Assembly (NCBI GenBank): GCA_019192445.1
Contig: JAHCMK010000003.1
Location: 186,001 to 250,000 of the forward strand
Length of the DNA stretch: 64,000 bases
Direction: 5' to 3'
DNA from: Oceanococcus sp. HetDA_MAG_MS8
GTDB lineage: Bacteria; Pseudomonadota; Gammaproteobacteria; Nevskiales; Oceanococcaceae
Below, piece after piece: positions 1-7,051 of this stretch. The notes under the pieces are model-generated. The model was not told the origin of the DNA, ran no database searches, and was given only the letters and a program-made list of their open reading frames with translations. The position numbers were made by a program, and so were the translations under genes. The number at the start of each line of letters is the position of its first letter. Within the stretch, counting starts at the first letter, position 1.

Positions 1-30
1 GTAGTGGTATCGAATAAGCGGACATCACAG

Positions 31-237
31 ATGGAAGCGACAACCTTGTCGTCGAAATATCAGTTGGTCATTCCAAGAGCGATCCGGGAGCGGATGAATC
101 TGCGTCCTGGGCAGAAATTTCAGGCGGTACAGATAGGCAACCGAATCGAGTTGCTGCCTTTGGAGGCGCCCCAATCCGCTCGGGGCTTCCTGAAGGGCAT
201 CCAAACAAACGTACCGCGTGAGCAGGATCGTGCCTGA
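31..237 (+). CDS. vapB: AbrB/MazE-type antitoxin (VapB-like)
   Basis: A 68-residue DNA-binding antitoxin of the SpoVT/AbrB swapped-hairpin fold. The motif SSKYQLVIPRAIRE followed by LRPGQKF (roughly residues 7-30) is the family signature for operator binding. The acidic/basic C-terminal tail would wrap the toxin. Its last codons overlap the start of the downstream PIN toxin, the usual translationally coupled vapBC arrangement. Such pairs normally repress their own promoter as a complex; that promoter lies outside the window. The ATG at 31 is preferred, but a GTG at 4 is in frame and the true start could lie upstream of the window edge. Confidence 0.85.
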   Translation: MEATTLSSKYQLVIPRAIRERMNLRPGQKFQAVQIGNRIELLPLEAPQSARGFLKGIQTNVPREQDRA

Positions 238-628
238 CAGGCATGTGGTCGATTCTTCGGCCTGGCTCGAATACCTCGCCGACGGGCCAAACGCGGACTA
301 CTTTGCGCCCGCTATAGAAGCCACCGAGCAACTCGTGGTTCCCGTGGTGAGCATCTACGAGGTCTATAAACGGGTGCATCTGCAGCGTGACGAAAGTGAT
401 GCTCTGAGGGCTGTTGCCCTCATGCAGCAAGGCGAGGTGGTGGAGCTCGACCTCACATTGAGTCTGGACGCAGCCACCTTATCCATGACACACCGAATGC
501 CTATGGCTGACAGCATGATTTTGGCCACGGCAAGGCGGTACCAAGCGGTGCTTTGGACGCAAGACAGTGACTTCAAGGACATTGAAGGCGTGCGCTACAG
601 GCCCGCTATGAAGGTGAAGGGGGAGTGA
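218..628 (+). CDS. vapC: PIN-domain ribonuclease toxin (VapC-like)
   Basis: A 136-residue PIN-domain protein, the usual VapC length. The acidic catalytic set is visible: Asp in VVDSSAW near the N-terminus, Glu in SIYEVYK, Asp in MADSMILATA and Asp in TQDSDF near the C-terminus. These would bind Mg2+/Mn2+ and cleave RNA, typically tRNA or rRNA. It overlaps the antitoxin gene by about 20 bp. Two GTG starts are possible, 218 and 230; the second gives a protein starting just before the conserved core. All catalytic residues are present, so the toxin looks active. The RNA target cannot be read from sequence. Confidence 0.88.
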   Translation: MSRIVPDRHVVDSSAWLEYLADGPNADYFAPAIEATEQLVVPVVSIYEVYKRVHLQRDESDALRAVALMQQGEVVELDLTLSLDAATLSMTHRMPMADSMILATARRYQAVLWTQDSDFKDIEGVRYRPAMKVKGE

Positions 629-883
629 CGGCCTTCGGGAGACCCGTAAAAACCGCTGTGCTCTGACGTGATCAGCCGGGTGTGGTGCCGCTACTGGCGC
701 AAGGGGCAGCACACTTTTTATGACGGCACTTCACGGATATGCTGCGGACTCAGGGTGCGGCACTAGGTCGTGTCGTAGGTAGCATCCATGGATCGAGCGA
801 ATTCGTCCTCTGCGTGTCGCTGTTACTCTATAACGGCAGCTGCTCGCTCACTCGCGCAGGGACAAATACTGATGAGGACACAG

Positions 884-2833
884 ATGAAGAAGATCACACC
901 TATCTCCTGGGCCTGGTTGGCGCCCATGACTCTGGCCTTGGCCCTGGGTTGCTCGGAGCGCGAGGAGCCCCAGGCAAGCGTCGAGCCCGCCACGGACGAA
1001 GTCCCTGCGGCTGATGCCAAGGAGGTCAGCGTAGATCCCCGTTGGACCTGGGATCTGACTGAGCTGTATCCCGACCTCGAGACCTGGGACCGGGCCCGCG
1101 CTGCGGTGCTGGAGCAAGCCGAGGCGGTGGCCAAACTCGAAGGCAGCCTGAGCGCGGGGCCGCAAGCCTTGCTGCAGGCCACGCAGGCTATTACCGAGCT
1201 CACCAAAGAGGCTAGCCGGGTGTATACCTACGCCAGCTTGGATGCCGATGAGGATGTGCGGGTGGCCAAAGGCCAGGAGCGCCGGCAGCTTGCGCAGCAG
1301 ATGTACACCCAGGCTTCTGCAGCCTTTTCCTGGTTTGCCCCGGAATTAATCGCCTTGGGTGAAGACACCATTGCGGACTTTGTGGCCGCCGAGCCGGAGC
1401 TGGCCAGCTTCCAGCATACCTTCGATAACACCCTGCGGGAAGCGCCGCATGTGCGCTCCGCCGAGGTGGAAGCGGTACTCGCCGAAGCCGGTTTATTGCA
1501 GGCAGCACCGTTCAACATTTACGGGACCCTGGCGAACTCCGATATTCCCTTCCCCACCATCACTTTGGAGTCGGGCGAGGAGGCCCTGATTAACTCTCAG
1601 GGCTATGGCCGTAATCGCGCCTCGCAAAGCCGCTCTCAGCGGCAAAAGGTGTTTGAGGCCTACTGGGGCACTTGGGAGAAGTACAAGAGCTCGGTCGGGC
1701 AATCACTCAGCGCCCATATTCAAAGCCAGGTCTTTTCGACCCGCCAGCGTAACCATGAGAGCAGCCTGGCACGCAATCTTTTCTCGGATGCCCTGCCGCC
1801 GGCGGTGTATCAAACCCTGGTCCAGGTCACCAACGACAACCTGGACACCCTGCATCGCTACCTGGAACTCAAGGGCCGTGTGTTGGGGCTGGATGACCTG
1901 AATTACCACGACATCTATGTGGACTTGGTGGAGCCGGTGCGGGAATACAGCATCGAAGACACCATCAGCCTGACCTACGATGCCATGGCGCCCCTGGGGC
2001 CGGATTATCAGGCCCGCCTCAAGGCCGCCACCGACCAGCGCTGGATGCATGTGTACCCGCAGCAGGGCAAGCGCTCTGGTGCTTACATGGCCGGGAGTGC
2101 TTATGACGTGCACCCCTACATCCTGCTCAACCATCAGGATGACTTCAATTCCGTATCCACTTACGCCCATGAATGGGGACATGGGATTCACCAGGTACTC
2201 TCCAACGAATTCCAGCCCTGGCATCTGTCAGATTTCTCCATCTTCACCACCGAAGCTGCAGCTATTGCCAACGAACTGTTGGTACAGGACTACGCCCTGC
2301 AGAATGCGCGAACAGACGAAGAGCGGTTGTTCTATTTGGGCTATGCCCTGGAGGCCATTCGCACCACCTTCTTCCGCCAGACCATGTTTAGCGAGTTCGA
2401 GGGGGCAATCTACAGTGCGGTGGAGCGGGGTGAGGCCCTGTCGGGGCAGCGCATTACCGACATCTATGCCGATATCGTGCGCCGCTACCATGGCCACGAC
2501 AAAGGCGTGATGGAAGTGCCGGACCTTTACACCCATGAATGGATGTTCGTGCCGCATTTCTATTTTAACTATTACGTCTTCCAGTACTCCACCTCCATTG
2601 CGGCAGCGGCATATTTCGTGGAAGAGATCACCACCAGCGGCGAAGACACCACGGCGCGTGAAACCTACCTGCGCTTCCTGCAGGCGGGTGGTTCGGATTA
2701 CCCCTACGAGCTCTTTCAACAAGCCGGCCTTGATATGGCCAGCCCGGAGCCCTATCTGGCGCTGATTCGGCGCATGAATGAGCTGATGGATGCCTTCGAA
2801 GAGACTCTGGCTAAGGTGGAAACGAAGGGCTAA
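884..2833 (+). CDS. M3B oligoendopeptidase F-like metallopeptidase, lipoprotein
   Basis: A zinc oligopeptidase of family M3 (PepF/thimet-oligopeptidase fold), 649 residues. The zinc motif HEWGH is at residues 429-433, with the third ligand Glu in FTTEAAAIANELL about 24 residues on. The N-terminus (MKKITPISWAWL, then LALALGC) is a lipoprotein signal, so the enzyme is probably anchored in the periplasm or outer membrane rather than cytosolic like typical PepF. An ATG 12 bp upstream (872) is also in frame. The stop codon lies inside a CTAA target duplication of a MITE that begins at the next base. A second M3 lipoprotein is encoded at 45.3-47.5 kb. Confidence 0.88.
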   Translation: MKKITPISWAWLAPMTLALALGCSEREEPQASVEPATDEVPAADAKEVSVDPRWTWDLTELYPDLETWDRARAAVLEQAEAVAKLEGSLSAGPQALLQATQAITELTKEASRVYTYASLDADEDVRVAKGQERRQLAQQMYTQASAAFSWFAPELIALGEDTIADFVAAEPELASFQHTFDNTLREAPHVRSAEVEAVLAEAGLLQAAPFNIYGTLANSDIPFPTITLESGEEALINSQGYGRNRASQSRSQRQKVFEAYWGTWEKYKSSVGQSLSAHIQSQVFSTRQRNHESSLARNLFSDALPPAVYQTLVQVTNDNLDTLHRYLELKGRVLGLDDLNYHDIYVDLVEPVREYSIEDTISLTYDAMAPLGPDYQARLKAATDQRWMHVYPQQGKRSGAYMAGSAYDVHPYILLNHQDDFNSVSTYAHEWGHGIHQVLSNEFQPWHLSDFSIFTTEAAAIANELLVQDYALQNARTDEERLFYLGYALEAIRTTFFRQTMFSEFEGAIYSAVERGEALSGQRITDIYADIVRRYHGHDKGVMEVPDLYTHEWMFVPHFYFNYYVFQYSTSIAAAAYFVEEITTSGEDTTARETYLRFLQAGGSDYPYELFQQAGLDMASPEPYLALIRRMNELMDAFEETLAKVETKG

Positions 2834-2974
2834 GGAAGCGCTGAATAGATCCGCGAGCGAAGCAAGGTGGCCCGCCGCCGGAGCACAGAAAACGCAGCAT
2901 ATAAGGCATATGTGAGGCTTTCGAGCACCGCCGGTGGGTCAGATTGCGAGCGCAGCGATTAATTCAGTGCTTCC
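2834..2974. mobile_element. 141-bp MITE, IS5-family type ends, CTAA target duplication
   Basis: The element has imperfect terminal inverted repeats: left end GGAAGCGCTGAATAGATC, right end (reverse complement) GGAAGCACTGAATTAATC. The similarity continues weakly inwards, so the whole element can fold into a long hairpin. It is flanked by a perfect 4-bp direct repeat CTAA at 2830-2833 and 2975-2978. GGAAG-type ends with a YTAR (CTAA/CTAG) duplication are characteristic of IS5-group elements. It has no coding capacity, so it would depend on a transposase elsewhere. The left CTAA supplies the TAA stop of the upstream peptidase, whose reading frame is unchanged by the insertion. Confidence 0.87.
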
Positions 2975-2978
2975 CTAA

Positions 2979-3277
2979 GCGGCTCTCATGACCTGAATTA
3001 GGGGCTGCTCCTTCGAGCAGTCCCTCAGGGCGGAGTATTCGAGAGGGGTGATTGTGGGTCGCAGTTGATACGGTGCGCCGCCGGCCAAGGTGTAGTGCTC
3101 GCCTTGGCAGTCTTAATCGACGGAGGGGTCGTGATTAAGCGAGCCGGCGCGCTGCCATTCTGACGCCCAAGCGCAGGTATCGAATGCGGTCGTCGGCCCC
3201 GCGAAGGAACACGGCAAGATTTTGCAAGGCAGGATGCTCTGATTCAGCGCGGAAAACGTTTGGAGAATGAGGGGTGA
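2979..3277. other. Spacer between MITE and oxidoreductase remnant
   Basis: No intact gene is seen. A stem-loop at 3001-3024 (GGGCTGCTC pairing with GAGCAGTCC) lacks a T-tract and is only a weak terminator candidate for the peptidase gene. On the minus strand about 46 open codons run from about 3115 down to a stop at 2977. The translation (ending CSKEQPLIQVMRAA) looks protein-like but was not assigned to a family. It may be a gene remnant. Confidence 0.4.
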
Positions 3278-3841
3278 GAGTGGCGCTGTGCCGATCACCT
3301 GGTCTTTGCTGGTGGCCCTTGGCTGCCTACCCTGTTTCCGGAGTTGCTTGGTCGCTGGCTGAAGGTCACCCGACAAGAGGTGGCCTATTTCGGTACACCC
3401 AGTGGCAACCATGGCTACGACCATGGGCATTTACCACCGTGGGCGGAATTCGGTGAAGACGTGGTCTACGGTATCCCTGGCAACGAATATCGCGGCTTCA
3501 AAATCGCGGAAGATGTGCACGGCCCTGCCTTCGACCCAAGTCATGATGAACGCCAGATCCGGGCGTCCACCATTGATCGTCTTCGCCAGCACCTTGGTCG
3601 CCGCTTCCCGGCTTTAGCGGCTGCCCCGCTTCTGGAGTCACGCGTGTGCCAGTACAGCGTGACTCCAGACAACAACTTTCTCATTGACCAGCATCCTGAG
3701 GCGCGTAATGTCTTGCTGCTCGGCGGTGGCTCGGGGCATGGCTTCAAGCACGGCCCAGCACTCGGCGAGTACGTTTCTGGTTTGCTCGTGAGCCATACTG
3801 CGGCAGACACGCGCTTTGCGCTGGCTCGCTCCCTGACGTGA
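3278..3841 (+). pseudogene. C-terminal remnant of a DAO/MSOX-type FAD-dependent oxidoreductase
   Basis: The open frame (about 188 codons) begins directly after an in-frame stop at 3275-3277. Its first readable part, VFAGGPWLPTLFP then VTRQEVAYFGTP, matches the middle of monomeric sarcosine oxidase-like enzymes. Near the C-terminus LGGGSGHGFKHGPALGEYV is the conserved FAD/substrate region of that family. Intact members are about 370-390 residues and start with a GxGxxG Rossmann motif, which is absent here in any frame, so the N-terminal half has been lost. It cannot bind FAD normally. It lies between a MITE and a convergent glycosidase gene, a decayed junction. Confidence 0.75.
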
Positions 3842-3904
3842 GAGCGTTGCCATGCCCGCGCTATGGCCTTCGCAAACCTGCCAAAGCGACGATGACAGGC
3901 GATC

Positions 3905-6226
3905 TCATTCGCTGCGCAGCTCCGCCGGCACCGTAAATGGCCGAGTCCCGCAGCGGAAGTAGTAGGGCAGGAAGCCAAGGGGCGCTGCGACGTCCTTGTA
4001 GCCAGGGCCTTGATGGACTGTGTCAGTTTCTGGATGACGCCAGCAGCCGTCGGGGAAGTAGACTCGATGTTCTATGACCCCGGGCTCGTAGACCGGCGCC
4101 ACAAGGACATTCGGTCCAAGCATCCACTGCTGCTCTTGAATGACGGCTTCGGGATCATCCGGGAACATAAGCCACAGCGGCCGCATGATGGGCATGCCTG
4201 TCGCAACCCCCTCGGCCCATAACTCCATAATCAGCGGCTGGGCAGCAACATGTCGCTGTACGCTACGCAGGTATTCGCTTACTGCCTCATCGTCGTAGCG
4301 CCACGGCATGTGGGTGCCGTTGACTGGCCCACCATGCAGGCGATGGACCGGGGTCAAGGAGGCGTGATGACTCCATCGGATCAGCAGCTCCTTGCTAATC
4401 CGCCCCAAAGTGTCGATATAGCCACCGATCTCGCTGACCACCCCATAAGCCCCGCCAATGGATCGATTCAGCATGTCTGGTGCGACCGCACCGAGGCCGG
4501 AGGCGCGACTCCAGTCTGCGGTGTTATCGCCGGTCCATGTGGCACTCTCGTGCCGAGCGGAACCCGACGAGCCGAAGCGCACAAAGAACCACGGCTCCCG
4601 CTCGGGGTTCAGAGCGACATATTGGTCCAGAAGGTCGCGAGTGGCCTTGTGATAGAGCACGGCGCTGGCGTTGTGCATCTCGATGCCGGTCCGCCCGTCA
4701 GCGAACACCATGTCCACAAAGATTTGTTCGCCGAAATCCTGCATCCAACCCTCGAAGCCCAGATCTAATGCTTCGCGAATTCGGCTCTGCCACCAGTCCA
4801 CGGCGGCGGGGTTGGTGAAGTCAATTACCGCTGCCTGGTTTTGTGCATTGAGTGTGGACCCGATGATGAAGGGGCTGCCGAACAGGTTCATCGCGACAAA
4901 GCCGTTATGAACCGCTTCTTCAAAGGCCTGATGATCTTCGTATTCAGCATCGGCATTGTCGACAAAGCCCTTGAAATAACCCAGCGGGCGAATATTGCGG
5001 GCCTTGAGGCGAGCGATGGTGTTCTGTAGTTCGTTGCGCTCCTGAAGGCCAATCCACCCTTCAATGGAGAAGGCGGTGATTGGAAGATTCAGCTGCTCAA
5101 TCTTGTCCAGCGATTCGTTAATCTTTGCCAAGTAACTTTGCGGCGTTTCGGAGTTGATCTGAATGGTTTCCGAAAGCATGGGCCCCAGAGCCCAGCGTGG
5201 TGGCAGACGATGCCGGCCGGTCAGCTCGGTGATGCTGGAAATGGCTTTGGGGGCCTCTCCAGGCGCGACGACCAGATCTATGGCTCCGCCTGCGACTTCG
5301 ACCATCCAGGCATCAGGTCTGTCGCTGGCCATGCGCCAATGCGAGAAGGACGCTTGTTCTAGCCATAAGCCGTAGTTATTGGAGGAGATGAACTGCGACT
5401 GAACATAGTAGGCACCCTGCGGGCCTGTCGGAAACTGAAAATTGGGTTCGAACAGTGGCGGTAGTGCGGGGCCGGCGGCTTGCTCGGGGGTTTGCGAGAA
5501 GCCTTCGGCCCAATTGATGAAGTCCTGGCCGCGCTGATCGAGTGCATTTCGGCGCCCGCCAAACCCGTGGAAACGTTCCTCCGGGGTGGAGGCGAAAGAG
5601 GCACTAGTGAGCACCACTTCATGACCTGCGGGCGCCAGTCGCACCGACACTCTGAAGGTGCCCGCAGTATGGCCGGTTACCGTGACGGCAGCACTGCGAC
5701 CGGAGGGGTCGCTGCTGCTGACCATGAGGCGAACGCCGTTGTCGATCGTTTCGACGGACATGACATCCTCTAAGCGATACTCCACACCCATCTCGGCAGC
5801 TGCCAGCATGTTCCCGGTCCAAAAACTGATAGGAAATTGGAGTTGCGTAGCAGTGCCAACGAGAAAGGTGATCGGCGCATAGAGTGGCGGCAGGTCAGGG
5901 TTGTCAATGCCGCCGGGAGCCCGGGGTAAGGCGGCGCGCAGGGTAAAGGGCAGTGCCGACTGTTGGGTGCTTTGAAGTACCGTGTCGCCCGCTGCTGTCT
6001 GCACCACAAAGCCCAAGGGGGCGCGGCGGATCAATAAGCGCCCGGCGCTGCTACGCAAGGTGATCAGATCCTCTCCGATCTCTACCTTCGTCGAGTTCCT
6101 CGACTGGGTCGGTGTGTTGGTGTCATCAATGCTCAGGCGCCCACCCTGCGCATTGCAGCCGGTGATGATCGCCAGAGCAAACAGTGGAAGCGCACGGCGG
6201 AACAGCGAGGTGACACGAAATTTCAT
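3905..6226 (-). CDS. GH31 family glycosidase, lipoprotein (DFGE subgroup)
   Basis: A 773-residue alpha-glycosidase of clan GH-D. It starts with a lipoprotein signal (cysteine 24 in AIITGC), so it is exported. A GFGGR-type N-terminal loop lies near residues 221-225. The nucleophile Asp497 is in GWMQDFGEQ and the probable acid/base Asp567 in TWTGDNTADW. The DFGE form occurs in the GH31 branch that includes sulfoquinovosidases, but the sulfonate-binding pattern of YihQ is not obvious, so the substrate is left open. The ATG at 6226 is chosen because of the signal peptide; the frame is open 435 bp further upstream but that part reads as noise. It is the last gene of a minus-strand GH92-tetR-GH31 series. 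Confidence 0.88.
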   Translation of the reverse strand: MKFRVTSLFRRALPLFALAIITGCNAQGGRLSIDDTNTPTQSRNSTKVEIGEDLITLRSSAGRLLIRRAPLGFVVQTAAGDTVLQSTQQSALPFTLRAALPRAPGGIDNPDLPPLYAPITFLVGTATQLQFPISFWTGNMLAAAEMGVEYRLEDVMSVETIDNGVRLMVSSSDPSGRSAAVTVTGHTAGTFRVSVRLAPAGHEVVLTSASFASTPEERFHGFGGRRNALDQRGQDFINWAEGFSQTPEQAAGPALPPLFEPNFQFPTGPQGAYYVQSQFISSNNYGLWLEQASFSHWRMASDRPDAWMVEVAGGAIDLVVAPGEAPKAISSITELTGRHRLPPRWALGPMLSETIQINSETPQSYLAKINESLDKIEQLNLPITAFSIEGWIGLQERNELQNTIARLKARNIRPLGYFKGFVDNADAEYEDHQAFEEAVHNGFVAMNLFGSPFIIGSTLNAQNQAAVIDFTNPAAVDWWQSRIREALDLGFEGWMQDFGEQIFVDMVFADGRTGIEMHNASAVLYHKATRDLLDQYVALNPEREPWFFVRFGSSGSARHESATWTGDNTADWSRASGLGAVAPDMLNRSIGGAYGVVSEIGGYIDTLGRISKELLIRWSHHASLTPVHRLHGGPVNGTHMPWRYDDEAVSEYLRSVQRHVAAQPLIMELWAEGVATGMPIMRPLWLMFPDDPEAVIQEQQWMLGPNVLVAPVYEPGVIEHRVYFPDGCWRHPETDTVHQGPGYKDVAAPLGFLPYYFRCGTRPFTVPAELRSE

Positions 6227-6350
6227 GAAATGGTCAGGTGAGGTTGGCGGCAGACTTGGAGGTCGGCATCGATAACGCTGTCCAGTTGGTCGGTGACCAT
6301 CGTGTCGCTGCATCGCAGCGAATCTTGAAGGGGTTGGTTGTAGCCGAGCA

Positions 6351-7001
6351 TCATGCGGCTTTCCGGCTTGGGTCTGCCTTCGTCGCCGTGGCGGTGACCA
6401 ACAAACCTGCAAAGTGGCAGCGCACGAAACGCTCTGTACTCTGGCGAACATCCCGCCTGCCGCCTGGGTCAGCCACAACATAGTCCAGCATGCGAATGTT
6501 GACCTGCTCGACGACATCCAGCGCCGCTGCTTCCAAGTTGGCCAGTGGCAGTCGCGCAAAAACCGGCGTATGCGCCAATGACCGTGCCAGATCACGCGCC
6601 AGCCCCTGCTGCAGCTTCTGCATGGCTCGACGCAATGTAGTCGAAGCCCCGTAGCGCTCACGAGCGCAAACTACGAAAGCGTTTTCATGCCGCCGAACCA
6701 GCCGGAAATAAGCCCGCAGTGACAGACGGCTGACCTGACTGATGTCCTCAAGCTCATCCCAGGCCTCCGTCAGCGCTACTCGCAGCACCCTGTCGACTGA
6801 GTGAATGACCTCTTGTCCGAGGCTGTCCATATCTGCGAAATGGCGGTAGAAGGCTCCGGGGCTGAGATCGGCTGCGCGAGTGAGTTCGCGTACGCCGATA
6901 TCGGCAAAACTGCGCTTGATTGCGGCCAGTTCCAATGCGGCGTTGATGAGCCGATCGCGGCCGGAAATCTCCTCGTCGAAGCCATGCTTAGCGGTGTTCA
7001 T
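6351..7001 (-). CDS. TetR-family regulator, FabR-like
   Basis: A 216-residue transcriptional repressor. The helix-turn-helix (RELTRAADLSPGAFYRHFADMDSLG, about residues 38-62) closely resembles FabR-type TetR proteins, and a conserved VCARERYG stretch follows in the ligand domain. FabR senses acyl-CoA/acyl-ACP; whether this one does is unknown. A perfect inverted repeat lies just upstream (7030-7051), so autoregulation is likely. The gene sits between a GH92 gene (upstream) and a GH31 gene (downstream), all on the same strand, and may control both. The predicted -10 box is so close to the ATG that the mRNA may be leaderless. Confidence 0.88.
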   Translation of the reverse strand: MNTAKHGFDEEISGRDRLINAALELAAIKRSFADIGVRELTRAADLSPGAFYRHFADMDSLGQEVIHSVDRVLRVALTEAWDELEDISQVSRLSLRAYFRLVRRHENAFVVCARERYGASTTLRRAMQKLQQGLARDLARSLAHTPVFARLPLANLEAAALDVVEQVNIRMLDYVVADPGGRRDVRQSTERFVRCHFAGLLVTATATKADPSRKAA

Positions 7002-7007
7002 GGGATT

Positions 7008-7051
7008 AGTGTAAACGCCTGTCTACGAGGGTGTAAACAAACGTTTACACC
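7008..7051 (-). promoter_or_regulatory. Palindromic operator and promoter of the FabR-like tetR gene
   Basis: A 22-bp site at 7030-7051 has perfect 9-bp arms (GGTGTAAAC, spacer AAAC, GTTTACACC). A further half-site GTGTAAAC is at 7009-7016. On the minus strand TTTACA (7037-7032) and TACACT (7013-7008) are separated by 18 bp, a good sigma70 promoter overlapped by the palindrome, so bound repressor would block RNA polymerase. The palindrome overlaps the last codon and stop of the upstream GH92 gene. Confidence 0.75.

Noticed and set aside
3001-3024. Stem-loop as terminator for the M3B peptidase
   Set aside because: There is a good stem but no T-tract on either strand; kept only as a weak remark in the spacer entry.
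6227-6661. N-terminal extension of the GH31 frame (145 codons)
   Set aside because: The residues are Arg/Trp/Cys-rich noise without family similarity, and a proper lipoprotein signal begins at 6226. The extension lies antisense-like over the tetR 3' end.
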